Source: Pseudomonadota bacterium (GTDB lineage: Bacteria; Pseudomonadota; Alphaproteobacteria; Caulobacterales; Caulobacteraceae). Taken from it: DNA of 64,000 bases. Shown piece by piece: positions 37,352-44,770 of this stretch. A model generated the notes under the pieces. The model was given only the letters and a program-made list of their open reading frames with translations, did not search any database and was not told the DNA's origin. Within the stretch, counting starts at the first letter, position 1. Each line of letters starts with the position of its first letter. Both the position numbers and the translations under genes were made by a program. The stretch lies in NCBI GenBank assembly GCA_023451375.1, contig JAEXZS010000078.1:62001-126000 (forward strand). Reading direction: 5' to 3'.

Positions 37352-37704
37352 CGCAGTTCGACCGTCTTGCCGTCGGCGGTGATCCGCTCGGCGCGCATCT
37401 CGCGCGTTCCGTCGCGGCGGGGATAGGCTTCGACCGTCACCGTCTTGCCCACGGCGATATCCTCGCGGGCCAGGCCGCGGGCGGTCATGCGCGACACCGG
37501 CGCCAGGACCACGTCCCAGCGCTGGCCGTCCACGGTCAGGACCACCGAGCCGTGCGGGCTGCCCCAGCTGGACTCGACCACCTCGCCGGTCGGTCGCATG
37601 ACCTTGTCGGCGTCATAGGCGCTCCAGCCGTGGTGAGCCCAGGCCGCGCCGGCGGCGAGGACGACGACCGCGGCCGGAGCCGCGATGAACGCAAATCTGG
37701 ACAT
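37348..37704 (-). CDS. DUF6152 family exported protein
   Basis: A 118-residue protein with a signal peptide (FIAAPAAVVVLAAGAAWA), then HHGWSAYDADKVM, the hallmark of DUF6152. The mature part is a small beta-rich domain (GEVVESSWGSPHGSVVLTV). GGGAGG lies seven bases before the ATG, and an exact EcfG promoter precedes it, so it is probably a general stress gene. A hairpin pairing with that Shine-Dalgarno forms only in transcripts from upstream. Confidence 0.85.
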   Translation of the reverse strand: MSRFAFIAAPAAVVVLAAGAAWAHHGWSAYDADKVMRPTGEVVESSWGSPHGSVVLTVDGQRWDVVLAPVSRMTARGLAREDIAVGKTVTVEAYPRRDGTREMRAERITADGKTVELR

Positions 37705-37708
37705 GGAA

Positions 37709-37740
37709 AGGCCTCCCTTTCGTCGCCGAACGGGAGGCCT
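37709..37740 (-). promoter_or_regulatory. Hairpin covering the DUF6152 Shine-Dalgarno
   Basis: On the minus strand AGGCCTCCC (37740-37732) pairs perfectly with GGGAGGCCT (37717-37709). The second arm holds the Shine-Dalgarno of the DUF6152 gene. An inner TTCG/CGAA pair may extend the stem. It would block translation of, or partly terminate, mRNA reading through from ald. Confidence 0.6.
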
Positions 37741-37753
37741 CGATGGCGGTTCC
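37729..37753 (-). promoter_or_regulatory. EcfG promoter of the DUF6152-DUF6644 operon
   Basis: GGAAC (37753-37749) and CGTT (37732-37729) are separated by exactly 16 bases on the minus strand. The expected start site near 37722 lies after the first arm of the hairpin, leaving the Shine-Dalgarno free. Confidence 0.8.
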
Positions 37754-37776
37754 CGCGACCCAGCGTCGCGGCCCCC

Positions 37777-38895
37777 TTATCCCTTCGGCCAGACGCCGAA
37801 CGGATCGGACCATTCCATGCCCAGGGCCTCGGCGACGGCCGGATAGGTGATCTGGCCCTTCAGCACGTTCAGACCGCGCGCCAGGTGCGGATCGGACTTC
37901 AGCGCGTCCAGCCCCTTGTTCGCCAGGGCCAGGCCGAAGGGCAGGGTGGCGTTGTTCAGGGCTTCGGAGCTGGTGCGCGGCGCGGCGCCCGGCATGTTGG
38001 CGACGCAATAATGGACCACGCCGTCGATGACATAGGTCGGGTCCTCGTGGGTCGTCGGCTTGGAGGTCTCGAAGCAACCGCCCTGGTCGATGGCCACGTC
38101 GACCAGCACCGAGCCGGGCTTCATCTTCTTCAGGTGCTCGCGCTTGACCAGTTTCGGCGCCTCGGCGCCCGGCACCAGCACGGCCCCGATGACCACGTCC
38201 GCCTTAACGATCTCCTCCTCGATCGCGCCGATCGAGGAATAGCGGGTGATGACGCGGCCGTTGGTGACCTCGTCGATATAGGCCATGCGCGGGATCGAGC
38301 GTTCCAGCACCACCACCTCGGCGCCCAGGCCCATGGCCATGCGCGCCGCGTTCAGGCCGACGACGCCGCCGCCCAGCACCAGCACCCGCGCCGGGGCCAC
38401 CCCCGGCACGCCGCAAAACAGCAGGCCCATGCCGCCGTTGTGCTTCAGCAGGGTCTCGGCCGCCGAGAAGACGGCGATGCGGCCGGCGACCTCGGACATC
38501 GGCGCCAGCAGCGGCAGGCCGCCACGCGCGTCGGTCACCGTCTCATAGGCCACGGCGGCGCATTTGGAGGCGATCAGGCCCTTCGTCTGCTCGGGATCGG
38601 GCGCCAGGTGCAGGTAGGTGTAGAGGATCTGGTCCTCCCGCAGCATCTCCCACTCGACCTTCTGCGGCTCCTTGACCTTCACGATCATGTCCGCCTTGGC
38701 GAAGATGGTCGCGGCGTCGGCGACGATGGTCGCCCCGGCCTTTTCGTAGTCGGCGTCGGTGAAGCCCGCGCCGGTGCCGGCCCCGGCCTGAACCGAGACA
38801 TCGTGGCCGTGGGCCACATATTCACGCACCGCCGTGGGCGTCAGGCCCACTCGATGCTCGTTCTTCTTGATTTCGCTGGGTACGCCGACGCGCAT
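37777..38895 (-). CDS. ald: Alanine dehydrogenase
   Basis: Ald interconverts L-alanine and pyruvate plus ammonia with NAD. The 372-residue length is standard. Visible features are GVPSEIKKNEHRVGLTP, the substrate-binding Lys in VKVKEPQ, His in YTYLHLAPD, the Rossmann motif VLVLGGGVVGLNAAR, and VDVAIDQGGCFETS with the catalytic Asp. It is transcribed divergently from an Lrp-family regulator, the usual arrangement for control by alanine or other amino acids. Confidence 0.97.
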   Translation of the reverse strand: MRVGVPSEIKKNEHRVGLTPTAVREYVAHGHDVSVQAGAGTGAGFTDADYEKAGATIVADAATIFAKADMIVKVKEPQKVEWEMLREDQILYTYLHLAPDPEQTKGLIASKCAAVAYETVTDARGGLPLLAPMSEVAGRIAVFSAAETLLKHNGGMGLLFCGVPGVAPARVLVLGGGVVGLNAARMAMGLGAEVVVLERSIPRMAYIDEVTNGRVITRYSSIGAIEEEIVKADVVIGAVLVPGAEAPKLVKREHLKKMKPGSVLVDVAIDQGGCFETSKPTTHEDPTYVIDGVVHYCVANMPGAAPRTSSEALNNATLPFGLALANKGLDALKSDPHLARGLNVLKGQITYPAVAEALGMEWSDPFGVWPKG

Positions 38896-38969
38896 GGAAC
38901 TTCTCCCTTGGGTTGGGGCGTCCGTCTCTGCCGGGCGGATCGCCGTTGGCGCAGATATACGCCCGAGCC

Positions 38970-38991
38970 AAATGCAGAATCCTGTTCATTT
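38970..38991. promoter_or_regulatory. Candidate Lrp-family operator between ald and its regulator
   Basis: AAATG (38970-38974) and CATTT (38987-38991) form an inverted pair with a 12-base spacer, in the only A+T-rich part of the 145-base divergent gap. Lrp/AsnC sites are weakly conserved, so this is only a candidate. Confidence 0.4.
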
Positions 38992-39040
38992 CACGGCCTG
39001 ATCGCCATAAACGCGAAGAATCCACCAAGGATCAGCGCGA

Positions 39041-39517
39041 ATGAAGACCGTTTCCGCCGTCGAATTGGATGCTATCGACAGAAAGATGCTCCGCGTCCTG
39101 CAGCAGGACGGTCGGATCACCAACGCCGAGCTGGCCAAACAGGTGGCCCTGTCGGAAAGCGCCTGCCTGCGTCGGCTCCGGGCGCTGGAGGCGGCGGGGG
39201 TGATCGGCCGCTACGCCGCGATCATCAACGAACGGGCCGTGGGCCTGCCCATCAGCGTCTTCGTCACGGTGACCCTGTCGTCCCAATCCGAGGCCGTGCT
39301 GACCGCCTTCGAACAGGCGGTCGGGGCCGTGCCTGAGGTTATGGAATGCTATCTGATGACGGGCGGGGCCGACTATCTGCTGCGGCTGGTGGTCCGTGAC
39401 GTCGACGATCTGGAACGCGTCCACGCCAAGACCCTGACGCGCCTGCCCGGCGTGCATCGGGTCTCTTCCAGCGTGGCGATGCGCTCGGTGGTCAAGCGGG
39501 GGGCCTTGCCGATATAG
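39041..39517 (+). CDS. Lrp/AsnC-family transcriptional regulator
   Basis: A 158-residue regulator: an N-terminal helix-turn-helix (LDAIDRKMLRVLQQDGRITN, then LAKQVALSESACLRRLRALE) and a C-terminal amino-acid-binding RAM domain (VFVTVTLSS, CYLMTGGADYLLRLVVRD). It is divergent from ald and is most likely its alanine-responsive activator, as for AldR and BkdR-type proteins. DNA binding to the shared gap is inferred from position. Confidence 0.93.
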   Translation: MKTVSAVELDAIDRKMLRVLQQDGRITNAELAKQVALSESACLRRLRALEAAGVIGRYAAIINERAVGLPISVFVTVTLSSQSEAVLTAFEQAVGAVPEVMECYLMTGGADYLLRLVVRDVDDLERVHAKTLTRLPGVHRVSSSVAMRSVVKRGALPI

Positions 39518-39560
39518 AACGGCGTCCTTAGAACAAACGGCGACGCTTCTACTCGGAGAG

Positions 39561-40139
39561 ATGATGGATCGCGACGTCTGCGTCTTGTTCGGACTGACAA
39601 TCATCGCGACCCTCGCCGCGGCGCCGGTCTTGATGGCGGGCGGGTTTCCGCTTTTGCCGCTGCTGCTCGCCGGGATCAGCCTGACCTGCACGGTCCATAA
39701 AGGAAGCCGAGCTCTGGTATGCGCCGCCGCCGCCCGGCTTGTCTCGGGCGGTGTTCTGAAGACGATCGTCGTGCTGCTGGGTGGCGTGATGCTAATCCAG
39801 CTCGTCCCCCTGGAACTCGCCCTGTTCATGGCTGGCGATGTCCTGGCCTATGTCGAGGTCGTGGCCGCTGTCGGCCTGATCGCGGCGAATAGGCGGCTTC
39901 ATGTGATCCGAACAGCGGTCGCTGCAAGGCTCGAGCACGGGTGGATCGTTGTGCGCTGCCGGATCGAACGTCGCGCCCCTCGCTCCGTCCGGCTCGTCCG
40001 TACGCGGAAGCCGCCGTCGAGCGACGACGAGCTGGCGAGGGACTATCGGTCTTCGCCTGACGCTTACTTCAGCGCTAGGGTAACCGCCTTCACGTCCACA
40101 TATTCATCAATGCCGTGGATCGAGCCTTCGCGGCCATAG
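39561..40139 (+). CDS. Hypothetical membrane protein
   Basis: A 192-residue frame with two or three hydrophobic segments near the N-terminus (VLFGLTIIATLAAAPVLMAG and IVVLLGGVMLIQLVPLELAL) and an Arg-rich tail. GGAGAG precedes two adjacent ATG codons. The last 76 bases overlap the convergent dehydrogenase gene, so the true end or start may differ. No family is recognised; the membrane part looks genuine. Confidence 0.5.
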   Translation: MMDRDVCVLFGLTIIATLAAAPVLMAGGFPLLPLLLAGISLTCTVHKGSRALVCAAAARLVSGGVLKTIVVLLGGVMLIQLVPLELALFMAGDVLAYVEVVAAVGLIAANRRLHVIRTAVAARLEHGWIVVRCRIERRAPRSVRLVRTRKPPSSDDELARDYRSSPDAYFSARVTAFTSTYSSMPWIEPSRP

Positions 40140-41515
40140 CCGGACTGCTTCACCCCGCCGAAGGGAGCGACGGCGGTGGAGATCAGGCCGGTGTTGACGC
40201 CGCACATGCCGGCCTCGATGCGGCGGCCGATGCGGATGGCGCGGTCCAGGTCGCGGGTGAACAGATAGGAGGCCAGGCCGAAGTCGCTGGCGTTGGCCTT
40301 CTCCAGCACCTCGTCCTCGTTGTCGAAGGCGAAGACCGGGATCATCGGGCCGAAGGTCTCCTCCTGGCGGAACAGCCGGTCGTCGCCGCCCAGCGTCACG
40401 GTCGGCTGGAAGAAGCGGCCGCCGCGCGCGTGTCGTTCCCCGCCGGTCAGAACCCGGCCGCCATCGGCCTTCACCGCCGCCACGTGTTTCTCGACCTTGT
40501 CGATCGCCTTGTCCTCGATCAGCGGCCCCACCTTCACGCCGTCCTCGAAGGCGGCCCCGACGGGGATCTTCGCCACCTCGGCCGCCAGCTTCTCGGCATA
40601 GGCGTGGGCCACCGACCGCTCGACATAGACGCGGTTGGGGCAGACGCAGGTCTGGCCCGAGTTGCGGAACTTGCCCTTGATGGTTTCGGCGACCGCCAGG
40701 TCCAGGTCCGCGTCCGCGAAGACGATCAGCGGCGCCGCCCCGCCCAGTTCCATCGACACCCGCTTCAGGGTCGGGGCGCACTGTTCGGCCAGCATGCGGC
40801 CCACGCCGGTGGAGCCGGTGAAGCTCAGCTTGCGGATCAGCGGGCTGTCCGTCATCGCCTTGCCGATGATCGCCGCGTCGCCCGTCACGACCGACAGGGC
40901 GCCGACCGGCAAGCCCGCCTGATAAGCCAACTCGGCCAGGGCGATGGCGGTGAAGGGCGTCTGGCTGGCCGGCTTGACCACGGCGGTGCAACCGGCGGCG
41001 AAGGCCGGCCCCAGCTTCCGCGTCAGCATGGCCGCCGGGAAGTTCCACGGCGTGATCAGGGCGCACGGCCCGACCGCCTCGCGATAGGTGAGGATCAGGT
41101 GGCCCAAGGGGCTGTCCTGGGTCTCGCCGATCAGCCGCTCGGCCTCGCCGGCGAACCATTTGATGAAGCCGTTGGCGTAAACGACCTCGCCCTTGGCCTC
41201 CTCGAACGGCTTGCCGTTCTCCAGCGCCATCAGGGCCCCTAGCCCCTCCAAGTTTTCGTCGATCAACGCGGCCCAGTCGCGCAGGAAGCGCGCGCGGCCA
41301 TGCGGATCGGACCGCGACCACGCGGGGAAGGCGTCATGCGCCGCCTGGATCGCCTGATCCGTCTCGGCGGCGCCCAGGTCGGGGACATGGCCGATGATCT
41401 CGCCGGTCGCCGGATCGTCGACCGCGACGCCGGCGCCGTGGGCGGGGATCGGTTCGCCGGCGATCAGGGCGTGCTGGCTGAGCAGGGCGAGACCGGCGTC
41501 ACGGGGATGAGGCAT
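40064..41515 (-). CDS. gabD: NAD(P)-dependent succinate-semialdehyde dehydrogenase-like enzyme
   Basis: A 483-residue aldehyde dehydrogenase, the same length as E. coli GabD (482). It has ITPWNFPAAMLTRKLGPA, KPASQTPFTA, SFTGSTGVGR, the catalytic Glu in MELGGAAP and the catalytic Cys in NSGQTCVCPNR, the double-Cys form seen in GabD. It oxidises succinate semialdehyde or a similar acid aldehyde. The ATG at 41515 fits the family; a start 12 codons earlier is unsupported. No GABA transaminase is adjacent. Confidence 0.88.
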   Translation of the reverse strand: MPHPRDAGLALLSQHALIAGEPIPAHGAGVAVDDPATGEIIGHVPDLGAAETDQAIQAAHDAFPAWSRSDPHGRARFLRDWAALIDENLEGLGALMALENGKPFEEAKGEVVYANGFIKWFAGEAERLIGETQDSPLGHLILTYREAVGPCALITPWNFPAAMLTRKLGPAFAAGCTAVVKPASQTPFTAIALAELAYQAGLPVGALSVVTGDAAIIGKAMTDSPLIRKLSFTGSTGVGRMLAEQCAPTLKRVSMELGGAAPLIVFADADLDLAVAETIKGKFRNSGQTCVCPNRVYVERSVAHAYAEKLAAEVAKIPVGAAFEDGVKVGPLIEDKAIDKVEKHVAAVKADGGRVLTGGERHARGGRFFQPTVTLGGDDRLFRQEETFGPMIPVFAFDNEDEVLEKANASDFGLASYLFTRDLDRAIRIGRRIEAGMCGVNTGLISTAVAPFGGVKQSGYGREGSIHGIDEYVDVKAVTLALK

Positions 41516-41715
41516 GGCGGTTTCTTGTCCTTGGAGGCGGAGAAAGGGCAACGTCCTCAGCCGCCGTTGGTGTCCAGGTTCCTGTCCCGGAGGCGGCGGC
41601 GGAACGAAGCTGACGGCGATCGCCTCAGGATCCGGCGGGCGGCGTCGGCCATCGGTGCATCAGACGCCGTCAGCCGGGGGGGGTGTCCGGTGAGCCTAGC
41701 CGCATGCTCCAAATA

Positions 41716-41749
41716 CGAAAAGGCCCCGCCGCGCGAAGCGACGGGGCCT
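41716..41749 (-). terminator. Terminator after entericidin copy 2
   Basis: On the minus strand AGGCCCCG pairs with CGGGGCCT, with an inner CGC/GCG extension around TTCG, followed by TTTTCG. It lies 26 bases after the entericidin stop codon. Confidence 0.85.
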
Positions 41750-41774
41750 GAGACGTGTCTGCCTGGGGTTGCGC

Positions 41775-41912
41775 TCAGCAGGCGCGGCCTTCGGCGCAGT
41801 TCTCGACGGCCGAGCCGGCGGCCTGGGCGTCTTCGCCGACGCCGGCGACGGTGTTGCAGGCGGCCGTGGTCAGGGCGGCGGCGGCGGCCAGCAGGACGAA
41901 AATCTTGCGCAT
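41775..41912 (-). CDS. Entericidin A/B family lipoprotein (copy 2)
   Basis: A 45-residue lipoprotein, MRKIFVLLAAAAALTTAACN followed by TVAGVGEDAQAAGSAVENC, with lipobox Cys19. It is the same length as copy 1 and shares the MRKI start, CNT-x-(A/S)-G-(V/I)-G core and AAGSAV. It is monocistronic, with an exact EcfG promoter 51 bases upstream and its own terminator. It lies directly downstream of the phyK-like gene, on the same strand. An envelope stress role is inferred from the promoter. Confidence 0.9.
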   Translation of the reverse strand: MRKIFVLLAAAAALTTAACNTVAGVGEDAQAAGSAVENCAEGRAC

Positions 41913-41962
41913 TGTGTATCTCCGACAAGGCCGGCGCGACGGTCGCCGGTTCTGCCGCAATC

Positions 41963-41987
41963 AACGCGACCCCGGCGTGGCGGTTCC
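41963..41987 (-). promoter_or_regulatory. EcfG promoter of entericidin copy 2
   Basis: GGAAC (41987-41983) and CGTT (41966-41963) on the minus strand are separated by exactly 16 bases, immediately upstream of the entericidin leader. Confidence 0.85.
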
Positions 41988-42003
41988 GGCTGCCGCAAAG
42001 CTT

Positions 42004-43749
42004 TTAGCTGGGGTCCGGATGATGGACGGCTTCGGGCGTGGCGAAGGTCATCCGCGCGATCGTCCCGCCGGACGGGCTCGGGACCATCTCCGCCTCGCCG
42101 CGCAACTGCTTGGCGAAGGCGCTCATCAGGGTGCGGCCCACGCCGGCGGCGGCCACGTCCGGCGCGCCCGCGCCGTCGTCCTCGACCTCCAGCACGCTGG
42201 TGTCGCCATTGACCCGGAAGCGCACCCTGAGCTCGCCCCCACGGCCGGCGAAGGCGTGCTTCTGGGCGTTGGAGACCGCCTCGACCAGCCACAGGGCCAG
42301 GGGCGCCAGCTTGTCGGGGTCGACCAGCAGGCTGTCGGCCTCGACGGAGCTGATCACCACATGGCCGCGCACGGCTTCGGCGGCGACCAGCTGACCGACC
42401 AGCTCCGTCAGGAACTCGCGCGCGTCGGCATGGCGCACGTCGTCGCTCTGGTAGAGCGTGCGATAGATCAGGGCCAAGGCGGAAATCCGTTGCCGCGTGT
42501 CGCCCAGCGCCGACTTGGCCGCCGCGTCGCTGACCGCGCGCTGCTGCATCGACAGCAGAGACGAGATGATCTGCAGGTTGTTCTTCACCCGGTGATGGAT
42601 CTCGCGCATCAGCGCGTCCTTCTCGGCCAGGGATGCGTTCAGCGACTGGTCGCGAACGGTGATCGCCTCGGCCATCTCGTCCAGCGTCTGGGCCATGACG
42701 CGGATCTCTGACGGGGCGTTCATCGCCTGCAGGGGGCGGACCGAGAACCGGCCCTTGGCGTAGATGGCGGCCACCCGCTCCAGATAGTCCAGCCAGCGGA
42801 TGAAGATGCGCTCCGACAGCAGCATGACCGCGGCGAAGGCGGTCAGCCAGGCGCCCAACGGCAGGAGCAAAGTCCCTATCGGATTGATCCTGGCCCAGGA
42901 CAGCGGCCCCGGCGCGGGCGCGGACAACAAGGCGTACAGGTCGCCGCCCGCCAGCACGGCGCCGGCGTAGTCGCGGCGCTGGCCCTGGGCGTCGCGGGTC
43001 TCGAAGACCGCCGAGCCGGACTCGCGCGCCCGATCGACCCAGCCCGCCACGTCGCGGCCGCCGGACAGACGGAAGGCGGCCGGATCGCTGGCGATCACGA
43101 TGCGGCCCTCCCCGTCGGTCAGCGCTGCTTCAGAGCCTTCCGGCAGGGCGCGGTCTTCGATGTCGGGCTGCAGCGCCGACAGGGGGATGATGGCCGCCAT
43201 CGCGCCGTCGAAGCGGCCCATCGGCCGCTGGGAGCGGATGGCGACGATCAGCGCCTGGGGATAGCCCGACTCGGTCGGCGCGCGCATCACCACCAGGTTC
43301 TCGCCGCGCCGCAGCCGCTCGAACCAGGCGGCGCCGGCGGCCGGGGCCAGACCGGCGCGCAGGCCCTCGGCCTCGCCGGAGGCGCACACGGCCTGGCCGG
43401 TGGCGCTGATGCGGTACAGGCCCTCGTAACCCTCCAGGTCATCGACCAGCGCCCCCAGGCGCGCCGCGCAATAGGGGCCAAGCGCGTCCGGGCTCAGGGC
43501 CCGCAGCAGGACCTGCGCGCTGTCCAGCTGCGCCTTGGCGCTGGCGGCGCTGCGTTCGGCCGCCAACTGCAGGTCGACCCGCCGCGCCTCCGCCTGCTCG
43601 CGAAAGTCGGCCTGGGTCTGGATCAGGCTCAGGATGAAGATGGGCAGAAGCGCCGCCGCCATGGCCATGCCGAGGCGGAACCGGATTCCCTGGAAGCGGT
43701 CTCGCCTCCAACCGAAGCGACGGCCGGGCGCTCTTGTTTCGGCCGCCAC
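42004..43749 (-). CDS. phyK: PhyK-like HisKA_2 sensor histidine kinase
   Basis: A 581-residue membrane kinase: helix 1 about residues 27-44, a periplasmic sensor domain (45-290), helix 2 about 291-311, a HAMP-like segment, then HisKA_2 with EIHHRVKNNLQIISSLLS (phosphoacceptor probably His386) and a HATPase ending near DDGAGAP. This matches PhyK-type kinases that phosphorylate PhyR to start the general stress response. It follows ecfG by six bases in the nepR-ecfG-phyK operon. The periplasmic domain has two Cys residues (94 and 122) that could sense redox state; that is inference. Confidence 0.88.
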   Translation of the reverse strand: MAAETRAPGRRFGWRRDRFQGIRFRLGMAMAAALLPIFILSLIQTQADFREQAEARRVDLQLAAERSAASAKAQLDSAQVLLRALSPDALGPYCAARLGALVDDLEGYEGLYRISATGQAVCASGEAEGLRAGLAPAAGAAWFERLRRGENLVVMRAPTESGYPQALIVAIRSQRPMGRFDGAMAAIIPLSALQPDIEDRALPEGSEAALTDGEGRIVIASDPAAFRLSGGRDVAGWVDRARESGSAVFETRDAQGQRRDYAGAVLAGGDLYALLSAPAPGPLSWARINPIGTLLLPLGAWLTAFAAVMLLSERIFIRWLDYLERVAAIYAKGRFSVRPLQAMNAPSEIRVMAQTLDEMAEAITVRDQSLNASLAEKDALMREIHHRVKNNLQIISSLLSMQQRAVSDAAAKSALGDTRQRISALALIYRTLYQSDDVRHADAREFLTELVGQLVAAEAVRGHVVISSVEADSLLVDPDKLAPLALWLVEAVSNAQKHAFAGRGGELRVRFRVNGDTSVLEVEDDGAGAPDVAAAGVGRTLMSAFAKQLRGEAEMVPSPSGGTIARMTFATPEAVHHPDPS

Positions 43750-43755
43750 CGACCC

Positions 43756-44367
43756 CTAGTCCCGGGCGCCGCTCAGGCGATCCGCTTCCCCCAGGATGCT
43801 GCGCATGGCGTCGCCTGCGGCCTTGCCGTCGCGGGCGTAGCCGCCGCGCTCCAGCGTCGCCAGCAGGGCGCGCCGCGCGCGGCTGACGCGGCTCTTCACC
43901 GTGCCCACGGCGCAGCCGCAGATCTCGGCCGCCTCTTCGTAGGCGAACCCGCCCGCGCCGACCAGGATCAAGGCTTCGCGCTGTTCCTCCGGCAGGGTCT
44001 TCAGCGCCTGGCGCAGTTCGTCCAGCGCCACCGGGGCCTCCGGATCATCCACCGCGACCAGGGTGCGTTCGGCCGCTTCCTGGTCCAACTGCGACTGGCG
44101 CCAGGAGCGCCGCTTCTCGGAATAGAACTGGTTGCGCAGGATCATGAAGGTCCAGGCCTTCATGTTGGTGCCCATCTGATAGGAGGCGCGGGCGTCCCAC
44201 GCCTTCATCATGGCGTCCTGCGCCAGGTCGTCGGCCGCCGTCGGATCCCCGGTCAGGGTCCGTGCGAAGGCGCGCAGATGCGGAATCAGCGCCACCAGCT
44301 GCGTCTTGAAGGCGTTGTCGTCCGAAGAAGGCGGCTTCGGCGCCGCGCCCAGCTTGGACGCGCTCAT
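43756..44367 (-). CDS. ecfG: EcfG-family general stress sigma factor
   Basis: A 203-residue ECF sigma factor with region 2 (LIPHLRAFARTLTGDPTAAD, then DDLAQDAMMKAWDARASYQ and MKAWTFMILRNQFYS) and region 4 (LKTLPEEQREALILVGAGGF, YEEAAEICGCAVGTVKSRVS). It directs RNA polymerase to GGAAC-N16-CGTT promoters and is held inactive by NepR until phosphorylated PhyR captures NepR. Its start overlaps the nepR stop by four bases. The operon promoter has the same motif, so it is autoregulated. The Caulobacter ortholog is called SigT. Confidence 0.95.
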   Translation of the reverse strand: MSASKLGAAPKPPSSDDNAFKTQLVALIPHLRAFARTLTGDPTAADDLAQDAMMKAWDARASYQMGTNMKAWTFMILRNQFYSEKRRSWRQSQLDQEAAERTLVAVDDPEAPVALDELRQALKTLPEEQREALILVGAGGFAYEEAAEICGCAVGTVKSRVSRARRALLATLERGGYARDGKAAGDAMRSILGEADRLSGARD

Positions 44368-44570
44368 GCGCCGCCCTCGCCTGAGTTGCGCGAGTCCGCC
44401 CGCTTCAGGATGTCGAGAAATTCGTCGGGCACGGGTTCGTTCACCACCTCGTCGAACATGTGCCTCAGCTTCACGCCGATGGCTTGCTGGCGAAGCCGCG
44501 CTTCCTCAAGCCCGGAGGTCCCCGCCTTGTCGGCGGTGTCACGCCGGGGGGAATTAGTAGAATTAGTCAT
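44364..44570 (-). CDS. nepR: NepR anti-sigma factor
   Basis: A 68-residue protein. GVKLRHMFDEVVNEPVPDEFLDIL is the NepR core, forming two helices that wrap around EcfG or, in stressed cells, around the sigma-like domain of PhyR. The ATG at 44570 begins MTNSTNSPRR and fits the usual 60-70 residue size; a GTG six codons upstream is the alternative. It is the first gene of the nepR-ecfG-phyK operon and has an exact EcfG promoter 48 bases upstream. Confidence 0.94.
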   Translation of the reverse strand: MTNSTNSPRRDTADKAGTSGLEEARLRQQAIGVKLRHMFDEVVNEPVPDEFLDILKRADSRNSGEGGA

Positions 44571-44618
44571 AGACAGAACACCGCCCACCCAACTGCAGTG
44601 CAGAAATGCAGCGTCGAT

Positions 44619-44643
44619 AACGCCGCCCCCGCGGGCGGGTTCC
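44619..44643 (-). promoter_or_regulatory. EcfG promoter of nepR-ecfG-phyK
   Basis: GGAAC (44643-44639) and CGTT (44622-44619) on the minus strand, separated by exactly 16 bases. It gives positive autoregulation of the sigma factor operon. Confidence 0.9.
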
Positions 44644-44684
44644 TGCCTTACCGGGTTTTAATGCTCAAGCTTCTTTCGACAGGC

Positions 44685-44709
44685 GGAACCGTGACGCATT
44701 TGGTACGTT
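44685..44709 (+). promoter_or_regulatory. EcfG promoter of phyR
   Basis: GGAAC (44685-44689) and CGTT (44706-44709), separated by exactly 16 bases, 61 bases before the phyR start. It lies back to back with the nepR promoter, the two GGAAC boxes being 41 bases apart. Confidence 0.9.
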
Positions 44710-44770
44710 TGCTTCCTCTGTAGCGCTCTCCCTCCGTCGGGAGGGCCGTTTAGTCGGGGAATTCCTGGAT

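Noticed and set aside
41557..41720. Possible small Arg-rich protein encoded on the minus strand between gabD and entericidin 2
   Set aside because: The frame has no Shine-Dalgarno or recognisable fold, and its longer version is antisense-like Arg-rich sequence overlapping the entericidin terminator.
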